From: Verrucomicrobiota bacterium
Lineage (GTDB): Bacteria; Verrucomicrobiota; Verrucomicrobiia; Verrucomicrobiales; Verrucomicrobiaceae
Assembly: GCA_023429545.1 (NCBI GenBank)
Contig: JAEYUU010000781.1
Span: 1 to 5,231, forward strand
DNA: 5,231 nucleotides
Direction of reading: 5' to 3'
In this document: positions 1 to 5,231 of the stretch, piece after piece
Layout: every line of letters starts with the position of its first letter
How positions within the stretch are numbered: position 1 is the first letter of the stretch
Program-made: the position numbers and the translations under genes
Notes under the pieces: generated by a model
What the model saw: the letters and a program-made list of their open reading frames with translations, nothing else
Told to the model about the DNA's origin: nothing
Databases searched by the model: none

Positions 1-1105
1 CTACTATGTGATGGACGGGGAAAAGATGGTCGCCACCTGCCGGCAGCACTTCGGCGCGGGCAGGCTGGACCAGAAGACCCGCGACAAGTACGCGCTCGAC
101 AAGTTCTCCGAGTTCAAGGACGAGGAGTTCGGCTTCACCTACCGGCTGGTGGTGCTGCCGGAGTATCGCGGCACCACGGTGCTGATGCGGCTGCTGCTGC
201 GGGTGTATGAAGACGTCTGGAAAAAGGGCATCCGCTTCAGCTTTTGCTACTGCAGGCCGAGACTCATCAATGTGTATGAGCGGCTGGGATTCATCCGGTA
301 CAAGGAAAATTTCCTGGTCGAGGACCAGGGCTACATGGCCCCGATGGTGCTCATCGTGGATGATGCGAAGCACCTGACTGCCGTGAGATCCCCCTTCCTG
401 CGGACATGCCGGGCGAACATGCCCGGAGTCGCGAACGCAGCGTGGTTTGCCCGGACCTTCCCCGGCATGCGGGAGTGCATTGAGCTCCAGTTCGTGGATC
501 CCGAGGAGTTCCTGAAGCAGTGGGAGGAGGCCTTGGCAGCCCCCACCATGACGCTGCTACAGGGATTGACGCAGGAGCAGATCCAGAGACTGATTGCCGA
601 GGGCGCGGTGATGTCCGTGAAAGGCGGGGACACGCTGCTGCGCGAGGGTGAGGCAGGGCATGAGATGTTCCTCATCCTGTGCGGCATCGCGAGATTCATC
701 ATCAGCACTCCGGACGGGTCCAAGGCATTCCTCGGCACGGCGAGCACGGGAGAAGTCTTTGGCGAGATCTCACTGGTGGCACGCACGCCACGCACGGCCA
801 CGGTGCAGGCAGTGACGGATCTGGAGGTGCTGGTGATCACTCAGGACTTCATCCGGCGCTCGATGAAGGCGCATCCGGAGATCGCCATCACCATGCTCTA
901 CAACCTGACGGTGCTGTTCGGCCTGCGTCTGAAGAACACCACGGATCGACTCAAAGGGGCACTGCAAGAGTCCACAAAGATGGCCAAAGCACTCGCCACC
1001 CAATCGAAGCCCAGGGTTGAGCGCCCCATGCTCACGCCGGATGAATTGGTTGAGGCGAATCAGGTGACCATCCAGCACGTACACCGGCCGACGCCGGGGG
1101 CTTGA
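1..1105 (+). CDS. FeeM/GNAT-like acyltransferase fused to a C-terminal cyclic nucleotide-binding domain (5' partial)
   Basis: The frame is open to the left edge (Tyr-Tyr precede the first possible start, GTG at 8), and the visible GNAT domain begins in mid-fold, so the true start lies outside the window. Numbering from the GTG codon: residues 1-120 look like the central and C-terminal part of a GNAT fold, with a substrate/cofactor strand and turn LVVLPEYRG (47-55) followed by a helix, and the typical YERLGF motif at 90-95. The pattern resembles FeeM-type N-acyl amino acid synthases and related acyltransferases. Residues about 180-310 form a cNMP-binding domain: a beta roll, then a phosphate-binding cassette with FGEIS (251-255) and PRTAT (261-265). 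E253 and R262 match the ribose- and phosphate-contacting residues of CRP-like domains, so ligand binding is likely retained. There is no DNA-binding helix-turn-helix after it, only a polar tail, so it is not a CRP-type regulator. Inference: an acyltransferase controlled by a cyclic nucleotide. The acyl donor and acceptor are unknown. Confidence 0.82.
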   Translation, partial: YYVMDGEKMVATCRQHFGAGRLDQKTRDKYALDKFSEFKDEEFGFTYRLVVLPEYRGTTVLMRLLLRVYEDVWKKGIRFSFCYCRPRLINVYERLGFIRYKENFLVEDQGYMAPMVLIVDDAKHLTAVRSPFLRTCRANMPGVANAAWFARTFPGMRECIELQFVDPEEFLKQWEEALAAPTMTLLQGLTQEQIQRLIAEGAVMSVKGGDTLLREGEAGHEMFLILCGIARFIISTPDGSKAFLGTASTGEVFGEISLVARTPRTATVQAVTDLEVLVITQDFIRRSMKAHPEIAITMLYNLTVLFGLRLKNTTDRLKGALQESTKMAKALATQSKPRVERPMLTPDELVEANQVTIQHVHRPTPGA

Positions 1106-1118
1106 GCCATCAGACCGG

Positions 1119-1148
1119 TTGAGCCTTGTCCCGTCGGGACACACTCAA
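1119..1148. terminator. Possible bidirectional terminator between convergent genes
   Basis: TGTCCC (1127-1132) and GGGACA (1136-1141) form a perfect 6-bp stem with loop GTC. Outside it, TTGAG (1119-1123) and CTCAA (1144-1148) form another perfect 5-bp stem, separated from the first by a small 3/2-nt internal loop. It sits exactly in the short gap between a + strand and a - strand gene and overlaps the stop codon of the latter (1145-1147). No T-tract follows on either strand, so it may be a weak or factor-assisted terminator, or an mRNA 3'-end protecting structure. Confidence 0.5.
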
Positions 1149-2428
1149 GCGTACAACACGCGAAATGGCCGCATCCAGCTCACGGCCACGCCAATGAGGA
1201 TGGTGACGATGTAAACATCCGTGCGAATGGGCAGGAAAAGTTGCGACGCCGTGAGCAGCGCACCCAGGCCCGCGACAGCAGCCGCGGTGCCGTAGACGTA
1301 TTTGCCCACATGGTGGTCATTCGTGAATGCCGCCGCGGAGGCAATCGCGCTGAAGAAGAACGTCAGCGCTGTCAGGTGCCAGGGCCCCGGCAGCGCCATG
1401 CTGGCCAGCAGAAACACCACGGCGAGAAGCGTAACGCCGCCCACGGCCAGGCCTTCCCACTTCTCCAGCGGCTTCAGGGCGCGACGCGCAAACTTGTCGA
1501 ACAGCATGAAGAATGACCCGAAGCCACGCGCGAGGTGAGACCAGAGCGCGAGCGTGAGCCACACCGCCACCAGCACGGATGCCCAGAAGGGAGACACACT
1601 CTTGAGCGCGCCATGCAGGAGCTTGTATGCGAGGAATCCGCCCAGCACGATGCCCATCTGCGCGCCTTCGCTGAAGCGGCTCATGGCATGGCAGAAGCGC
1701 AGGTAGCCGCCATACACCCATGACCGGGCGCGGAAGGACTCCACGAGTCCCAGACGTGCTCCTTCGTTCATGGGATTGAGCCGGAGCGCCTCCAGGAAAT
1801 GTTTGTTCGCCTCGCGGTGATCGCCTTTCATCAGAGCCCGCCAGCCAGCGCTGGTGTGGCTGCTGTCATCCTCGGGATTGTTCTCGAGCTGGTAACGGAC
1901 GAGGTGCTCATTGTCCTCGTCCTTGTGCTGCATGAGCAGCGAGGCGGAGAGCACCTCCGTGGCCACGGTGTTGTCCGTGTCGATGGCCAGCGCGCGTCGC
2001 GCAGAAGCCTCGGCCTCCGGATACTTGCGCAGGCGGAGGTAGATCTGCGCCTCCACCGTATGGGCGAAGTCGCTGTCCGGATCCAGACGCACCGCCTCCG
2101 TGGCGGCGAGCCGCGCCTGCTGCATCACGGATTCCTGGCCTTCCTTGGCACTATTCGCCAGGGAGAGCGCGAGCACGCCTCGCATGAAGGGATCCTCCGG
2201 CTCAAGTCCCACGCCACGGCGGGCTGCATCGACGGCCTGGGCCTTCTTCCCGTCCTCCCGCATCCAGCACAACGCGAGCATGGCATAGCTGGGCGCGTGA
2301 TTCGGATCCGCCTGCAGGGCCTGCTGGAACATCTGCGCCGCATCCTCATGCCGCTGCTGTGAACGTAGCAACTGGCCGCGCTCAAAGCACGCCTGCGCGG
2401 AGGGATGGCTGTCGGTGCCGGGGATCAT
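1145..2428 (-). CDS. TPR-repeat integral membrane protein
   Basis: The protein has 427 residues. The N-terminal half consists of TPR-like helical hairpins at about 10-43, 44-79, 80-118 (degenerate, with extra residues), 119-152, 153-186 and 187-220, with typical ends such as ALQADPN, AVRLDPDS, ALAIDTDN and ALRLNPMN. A connecting segment rich in Arg and aromatic residues (about 230-255) follows. Then come about six hydrophobic segments: 258-275, 279-299, 327-347, 350-369, 377-398 and 404-420. There is no signal peptide, so the TPR half is most simply cytoplasmic and tethered by the C-terminal membrane domain. Bacterial proteins with this TPR-then-membrane layout are familiar from several phyla but have no assigned role that I know. 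The ATG at 2426-2428 is chosen because the first TPR begins soon after it. No clear Shine-Dalgarno sequence precedes it. It lies 64 bp downstream of the TPR-AAA gene on the same strand, so the two are probably co-transcribed and may act together. Confidence 0.88.
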   Translation of the reverse strand: MIPGTDSHPSAQACFERGQLLRSQQRHEDAAQMFQQALQADPNHAPSYAMLALCWMREDGKKAQAVDAARRGVGLEPEDPFMRGVLALSLANSAKEGQESVMQQARLAATEAVRLDPDSDFAHTVEAQIYLRLRKYPEAEASARRALAIDTDNTVATEVLSASLLMQHKDEDNEHLVRYQLENNPEDDSSHTSAGWRALMKGDHREANKHFLEALRLNPMNEGARLGLVESFRARSWVYGGYLRFCHAMSRFSEGAQMGIVLGGFLAYKLLHGALKSVSPFWASVLVAVWLTLALWSHLARGFGSFFMLFDKFARRALKPLEKWEGLAVGGVTLLAVVFLLASMALPGPWHLTALTFFFSAIASAAAFTNDHHVGKYVYGTAAAVAGLGALLTASQLFLPIRTDVYIVTILIGVAVSWMRPFRVLYA

Positions 2429-2492
2429 TGGGGGTGGGACTTGATAGCAGGAGGCTGGATACTTGCACCATCGAATGCACGCTGGTCACCAA

Positions 2493-3914
2493 CTACTTCA
2501 GCAGCCCGAGGTGCTTCAGCACATCATCATAAAAGCCGCCCTGATTCGCATAGAGCGCGTAGTTCTTCGCGCTCTCAAACCACGCCCGGGTGGTGGGCTT
2601 GTGGCGTGAGGCCGCCTTGAGCATTTCCTTGGTGGTCAGCGGAATCACCTTGCCGGTTTTCATGGCATCATTGAGCACCTGCTCCGTGGCCAGATCGAAA
2701 ACGGCCTTCATGTCCGCGCCGCTGAAGCCATCTGTCTTCTTCGCCAGCGCCCTCGGGTCGAGTTCGCCGATGGGCTTCTTCTTCGCCATCACATCGATGA
2801 TGGACACGCGCGCGGTCTCATCCGGCGGCGGCACAAAGAGGGTGCGATCAAAACGACCCGGGCGGCGGAACGCGGGATCGATGTGCCACGGGGCATTCGT
2901 CGCGCCGAGGATGAGCACGCCTTCGTTCTGCGCATCGGCCCCATCCATCTCGCTGAGGAACTGGTTGATGAGGTTGCGGCCCGCGCTCTGGCGCAGATCG
3001 CGGCGGTCCGCAGCGAGGGCATCCACTTCATCGAAGAAGAGCACGCAGGGGGCATTCTTGCGCGCGAGCTCGAAGACTTCGTGCATGTTCTTCTCCGAGT
3101 TGCCGATCCACATGTCCAGGATCTGGTGCAGGCCCAGCGCGATGAAGTTCGCCTTGATCTCTCCGGCAGTGGCCTTGCTCAACAGAGTCTTGCCGCATCC
3201 AGGAGGTCCATAGAGCAGCACGCCGCCGCCGACCTTCTTGTCGTACGCCTTGAAGAGTTCCGCATGCTGCAGCGGGTAGATGATCTTCATGCGGATCTCC
3301 TCCTTCACCGCATCCATGCCGCCCACGTCCTCAAACTTCAGTTTTGGCTTCTCGAAGTCCGCGAGCCCGAGATCAAAGGCAGCGCCGCCGCGGGGATAAC
3401 CGTCATCGTCATCGCCGTCGTCTTCATCCTGTTCGATGCCTTCGAGATAGTCGCCGCTCGCGGTCATCCCTGCCTTGCGGGGTCCGCGCGCGTCCTTGTC
3501 TTTTCCAGGCTGCGCCTTGCTTTCCGCGAGCTCCTTTTCCAGCGAGGTGTCCGCCAGGGTGCGATCGAGTTCGAGGGCTTTGGCGTAGATCGTCTTGGCG
3601 CGGGCGAGTTCACCTTCGCCCGCAAGGATGCGGCTGAGGAAAAGATAGGCGGGAGCAAACTGGGGTTGCTCCTCGATGAGTTGCTCCGCGCGCACGGCAG
3701 CCTCGGATCCCCTGCCCTCCAGATGCACCACACGCGCCACGCCGAGCCGCGCCTCCGCATTGGCGGGCTCATGGCGCACCACCCGCAGAAAGGACTCACG
3801 CGCCTCCGCGAGCTGCAGCTCGTCCATGCAGGTTTTCGCGTAGAGCAGCAGCAAGGGCACATTGTCCGGCGAGTGTTCCAGCGCCAGTTTCAGGGAGTCC
3901 AGGGGGGAAGACAT
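2493..3914 (-). CDS. TPR-containing AAA+ ATPase (Cdc48/p97-like single AAA module)
   Basis: The protein has 473 residues from the ATG at 3912-3914. Residues 3-120 form about three TPR-like repeats. Residues 155-173 are a strongly acidic Asp/Glu linker. A classical AAA module follows at about 193-440: FEDVGGMD (194-201), Walker A GPPGCGKT (236-243), a pore-loop-like MWIGNSE (268-274), Walker B VLFFDE (291-296), sensor-1 GATN (337-340), the second region of homology with RRPGRFDR (350-357, candidate arginine fingers) and GFSGAD (396-401, sensor-2 region). All catalytic residues are present, so ATPase activity and hexamer formation are expected. The C-terminal tail (441-473) carries WFESAKNYALYANQGG, which seems typical of a bacterial TPR-AAA subfamily. 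No protease or membrane segment is seen. Role inferred: ATP-driven protein remodelling or unfolding with TPRs recruiting partners. An in-frame TTG at 3951-3953 would add 13 residues with no domain content, so the ATG is preferred. Neither start has a clear ribosome binding site. Confidence 0.9.
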   Translation of the reverse strand: MSSPLDSLKLALEHSPDNVPLLLLYAKTCMDELQLAEARESFLRVVRHEPANAEARLGVARVVHLEGRGSEAAVRAEQLIEEQPQFAPAYLFLSRILAGEGELARAKTIYAKALELDRTLADTSLEKELAESKAQPGKDKDARGPRKAGMTASGDYLEGIEQDEDDGDDDDGYPRGGAAFDLGLADFEKPKLKFEDVGGMDAVKEEIRMKIIYPLQHAELFKAYDKKVGGGVLLYGPPGCGKTLLSKATAGEIKANFIALGLHQILDMWIGNSEKNMHEVFELARKNAPCVLFFDEVDALAADRRDLRQSAGRNLINQFLSEMDGADAQNEGVLILGATNAPWHIDPAFRRPGRFDRTLFVPPPDETARVSIIDVMAKKKPIGELDPRALAKKTDGFSGADMKAVFDLATEQVLNDAMKTGKVIPLTTKEMLKAASRHKPTTRAWFESAKNYALYANQGGFYDDVLKHLGLLK

Positions 3915-3977
3915 GTTGACGCCAACTGCACGGGAACACGCGCCGTTTGGCAAGTGGAAAACGTGGCGTGGGCGTCA

Positions 3978-3992
3978 TGGCGGGAGCCGCCA
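3978..3992. other. Small GC-rich hairpin upstream of the TPR-AAA gene
   Basis: TGGCGG (3978-3983) and CCGCCA (3987-3992) form a perfect 6-bp stem with loop GAG. It lies 64 bp upstream of the TPR-AAA start codon, so on the - strand it would be in the promoter region or the 5' leader. On the + strand it is followed by a short AATTTTA run, but no + strand gene ends there. Function unknown. Chance is possible given the high GC content. Confidence 0.35.
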
Positions 3993-4024
3993 ATTTTACT
4001 GGCAAGGAATGGCTGGAACTCCCA

Positions 4025-4039
4025 GACCCTTTCAGGGTC
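4025..4039. repeat. Left hairpin of the composite repeat
   Basis: Perfect inverted repeat GACCCT/AGGGTC around a TTC loop. It shares its 13-base core with the hairpin at 4106-4122. The base pair just outside the core differs between the two (G-C here, C-G there) but pairs in both, as expected if the structure is under selection. Confidence 0.75.
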
Positions 4040-4058
4040 GAACTTCCTTTGCTGCCTA

Positions 4059-4096
4059 CCCAGGGTGTCAGTCGCCCAGGCTCCCTAACCCTGGGC
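4059..4096. repeat. Central hairpin of the composite repeat, with two competing stems
   Basis: The outer left arm CCCAGGGT (4059-4066) pairs with ACCCTGGG (4088-4095). A second arm inside the loop, GCCCAGG (4074-4080), can pair instead with CCTGGGC (4090-4096), leaving a 9-nt loop. Both stems use the same right arm, so only one can form at a time. Confidence 0.65.
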
Positions 4097-4105
4097 TGGG
4101 TTCCT

Positions 4106-4122
4106 GCACCCTTTCAGGGTGC
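4106..4122. repeat. Right hairpin of the composite repeat
   Basis: Perfect 7-bp inverted repeat GCACCCT/AGGGTGC around a TTC loop, the second copy of the ACCCTTTCAGGGT core. It ends 10 bases before the ATCACTCC tandem array. Confidence 0.75.
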
Positions 4123-4132
4123 GGGCATCACC

Positions 4133-4156
4133 GTCACTCCATCACTCCATCACTCC
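4133..4156. repeat. Short tandem repeat, 8-bp unit ATCACTCC
   Basis: Three head-to-tail units: GTCACTCC (4133-4140), ATCACTCC (4141-4148) and ATCACTCC (4149-4156), followed by a decayed unit AATCCTCC (4157-4164). The array lies 13-20 bases past the hydrolase stop codon, in that gene's 3' untranslated region. It could change length by slippage, but it lies outside any coding frame. Confidence 0.7.
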
Positions 4157-4176
4157 AATCCTCCGTGATCTAACAT

Positions 4177-5231
4177 CTACTTCTTTCTTCCCGTCGCCGG
4201 CCACTTCAGGTGCTTCCGCAGAAACGCATAGGTGGCCACTCCATTGATGGTGTGCGGCCCATTGAACCACTCGATCTCGGTTTTGTCTGCGATGCCGAGC
4301 TTCACGTAGAGGCGGCGTATCTTGGCATATTCCCAGCCCACCCATTCATCGATGGCCACGCCGTCATCATGTCCGCGCTCCACCATGAAGGGTCGCGGCG
4401 CGATGAGGGCGGCCATCTCTGCGTAGTTGAAGGTGCGGCCCAGGTTCCATTCGAAGATTTCATACTCGCGGTTGAAGAGATAGCTCGCGCGGTGATCGGT
4501 GGTGATGTTCTTGCGAATCCATTCATTGAAATCCCCGGAACAGATGGAAAGGCAGTAGCCATCCAGCACGGCAGGGATGCGCATGGCGCTCTTGCCCCCG
4601 TAGCTCAGGCCGTAGAAGGAGATGCGGGACTTGTCCACATTCGGCTGCGAGCCGAGCCACTCAAGGATGCGCTGGTGCTGGCCGATGATCACGGTGAAGA
4701 GTGTCTTCCCCATGAGGTTGAGCTTGCGCTGCACGACGCGGAAATTGTCCTGGCCACGGTAGAAGTTATGCGGGGAGAAAGTGATGTATCCCTGCCGTGC
4801 GAGATTTGCAGCGAAGCCCTTGTACGGCTTCCACGCCTTGCTGTTCTGGTCCTCATTCACCACGTCCTCCGGCAAGCCCTCCAGCCCATGCTGGCACACG
4901 ACGACGGGGCGTTTCTCCCCCTTCTTGATGCCCTTTGGCACGAGAAGATAACCCCAGGCCTGCACGTCCGGCCACACATCCAGCATTACTTCGTACGCGG
5001 TAAATTTTTCATTCGCATAGAGAAAGCGCGAGCGTGGATTCGCGGGCACAGAGGGGTCCGGATTCCGGCCGATCACGTCACTCCAGAACGCCTCACGGTG
5101 CGGCCCGGTGGCCTCCGTGTATTTTTCCATCGGGCTAAGCGGGAGTTTCCTCCAGAAGGCATTGGTGCGTTCGTCCTCGCACACCTGGAGCAGGCGCTGG
5201 GTGTACCGCTCCAGCTCACGCACCTGACGCC
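4177..5231 (-). CDS. Alpha/beta hydrolase, dienelactone hydrolase / acetylxylan-esterase-like (5' partial)
   Basis: The stop is TAG at 4177-4179. The frame stays open to the right edge, and the first possible start (GTG at 5221-5223) has in-frame codons before it, so the N-terminus is probably missing and a signal peptide cannot be judged. Numbering from that GTG: a beta-strand and oxyanion-hole segment VVVCQHGLEG (107-116), nucleophile elbow GLSYGG (205-210) with S207 as catalytic serine, acid candidates D286/D287 in ERGHDDG (282-288), and catalytic histidine H324 in NGPHTING (321-328). A complete Ser-Asp-His triad is therefore plausible and the enzyme should be an active serine esterase. 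The ERGHDD...DEWVGWEYAK and GPHTING blocks recall a large hydrolase family expanded in Planctomycetota and Verrucomicrobiota, often linked with carbohydrate ester removal. The substrate cannot be read from the sequence. It is separated from the TPR-AAA gene by 262 bp with hairpins, so it is probably a separate transcription unit. Confidence 0.85.
   Translation of the reverse strand, partial: RQVRELERYTQRLLQVCEDERTNAFWRKLPLSPMEKYTEATGPHREAFWSDVIGRNPDPSVPANPRSRFLYANEKFTAYEVMLDVWPDVQAWGYLLVPKGIKKGEKRPVVVCQHGLEGLPEDVVNEDQNSKAWKPYKGFAANLARQGYITFSPHNFYRGQDNFRVVQRKLNLMGKTLFTVIIGQHQRILEWLGSQPNVDKSRISFYGLSYGGKSAMRIPAVLDGYCLSICSGDFNEWIRKNITTDHRASYLFNREYEIFEWNLGRTFNYAEMAALIAPRPFMVERGHDDGVAIDEWVGWEYAKIRRLYVKLGIADKTEIEWFNGPHTINGVATYAFLRKHLKWPATGRKK

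Larger units (their letters stand above)
4025..4122. repeat. Composite REP-like intergenic element (three hairpins)
   Basis: Three inverted repeats lie in order. First, GACCCT-TTC-AGGGTC (4025-4039) has a 6-bp stem. Second, CCCAGGGT (4059-4066) pairs with ACCCTGGG (4088-4095), an 8-bp stem with a 21-nt loop. Third, GCACCCT-TTC-AGGGTGC (4106-4122) has a 7-bp stem. The outer hairpins share the 13-base core ACCCTTTCAGGGT, and each is preceded by a GCTGG with a similar spacer (4012-4024 and 4096-4105), so they look like diverged copies. The arrangement resembles dispersed REP-type elements seen in Planctomycetota and Verrucomicrobiota genomes. That comparison is from memory, as copy number cannot be judged from one window. 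The element lies between the 3' end of the hydrolase gene and the 5' end of the TPR-AAA gene, where it could end transcription of the former. Confidence 0.7.

Noticed and set aside
331..840. - strand open frame of 169 codons opposite the GNAT-cNMP gene
   Set aside because: Ser/Arg-rich translation without domains, fully inside a gene with clear domain structure on the other strand.
180..1105. CRP/FNR-type transcription regulator
   Set aside because: The cNMP domain is C-terminal and is followed by a polar tail with no helix-turn-helix.
1799..2362. + strand open frame of 187 codons opposite the TPR membrane gene
   Set aside because: It mirrors the TPR-coding strand, has biased composition and no recognisable motif, and is a shadow of the real gene.
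2493..3914. FtsH-type protease or proteasomal ATPase
   Set aside because: There is no HEXXH zinc-protease motif, no N-terminal membrane span, and no C-terminal HbYX-like motif (the protein ends GLLK).
3993..4021. Sigma-70 promoter for the TPR-AAA gene with -10 TAAAAT
   Set aside because: At 17-bp spacing the -35 position reads GAGTTC, far from TTGACA. The nearby TTGCCA is only two bases away from the -10 box.
2883..4088. Long + strand open frame (about 400 codons) opposite the TPR-AAA gene
   Set aside because: It is antisense to a protein with every AAA+ motif in order, its translation shows no domain, and long antisense frames are common in GC-rich DNA.
4025..4122. CRISPR array
   Set aside because: Only two copies of a short palindromic core are present, with unequal surroundings and another palindrome between them. 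There is no regular repeat-spacer pattern and no cas gene.
3947..4168. Small + strand frame (73 codons) across the intergenic repeat region
   Set aside because: Its codons run through the hairpins and the tandem array, there is no ribosome binding site, and the overlapping frame at 3862-4173 is equally open. It reflects repeat DNA, not a gene.

Overview
The window is GC-rich and densely coding. It holds four protein genes: one on the + strand, cut by the left edge, and three on the - strand, the most upstream of which is cut by the right edge. The alpha/beta hydrolase type, the scarcity of recognisable Shine-Dalgarno sequences, the paired TPR proteins and the CCCAGGGT / CCCTTTCAGGGT type intergenic repeat together suggest a member of the Planctomycetota-Verrucomicrobiota group, more likely Verrucomicrobiota. 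This is pattern recognition from memory, not a computed assignment.

Layout. Bases 1-1105 (+) encode a two-domain protein: an N-terminal GNAT/FeeM-like acyltransferase fold whose start is missing, and a C-terminal cyclic-nucleotide-binding domain with an intact cNMP signature. It converges on the - strand genes. The 39-bp gap and the end of the next gene form a two-part stem (1119-1148) that could terminate transcription from both sides. Bases 1145-2428 (-) encode a protein with about six TPR-like repeats followed by about six hydrophobic segments. After a 64-bp gap, bases 2493-3914 (-) encode a soluble protein with N-terminal TPRs, a very acidic linker and a single Cdc48/p97-like AAA+ module. 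These two genes are co-directional and probably co-transcribed, with the AAA gene first.

Upstream of the AAA gene, 3915-4176 is non-coding. It contains a small hairpin, a composite REP-like element (4025-4122) made of two near-identical ACCCTTTCAGGGT hairpins flanking a larger CCCAGGGT...ACCCTGGG hairpin, and a short tandem array of ATCACTCC. Bases 4177-5231 (-) encode an alpha/beta hydrolase of the dienelactone hydrolase / acetylxylan-esterase-like type, open at the right edge.

How they may work together. The soluble TPR-AAA ATPase and the membrane TPR protein look like a two-component module: an ATP-driven remodeller or unfoldase with TPR substrate arms, and a membrane partner with a TPR domain of its own. 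No protease domain is present, so remodelling rather than degradation is the simpler guess. The GNAT-cNMP protein would be an acyltransferase gated by cAMP or a similar ligand and is not obviously linked to the pair. The hydrolase is separated from the pair by the repeat region and is probably an independent unit.
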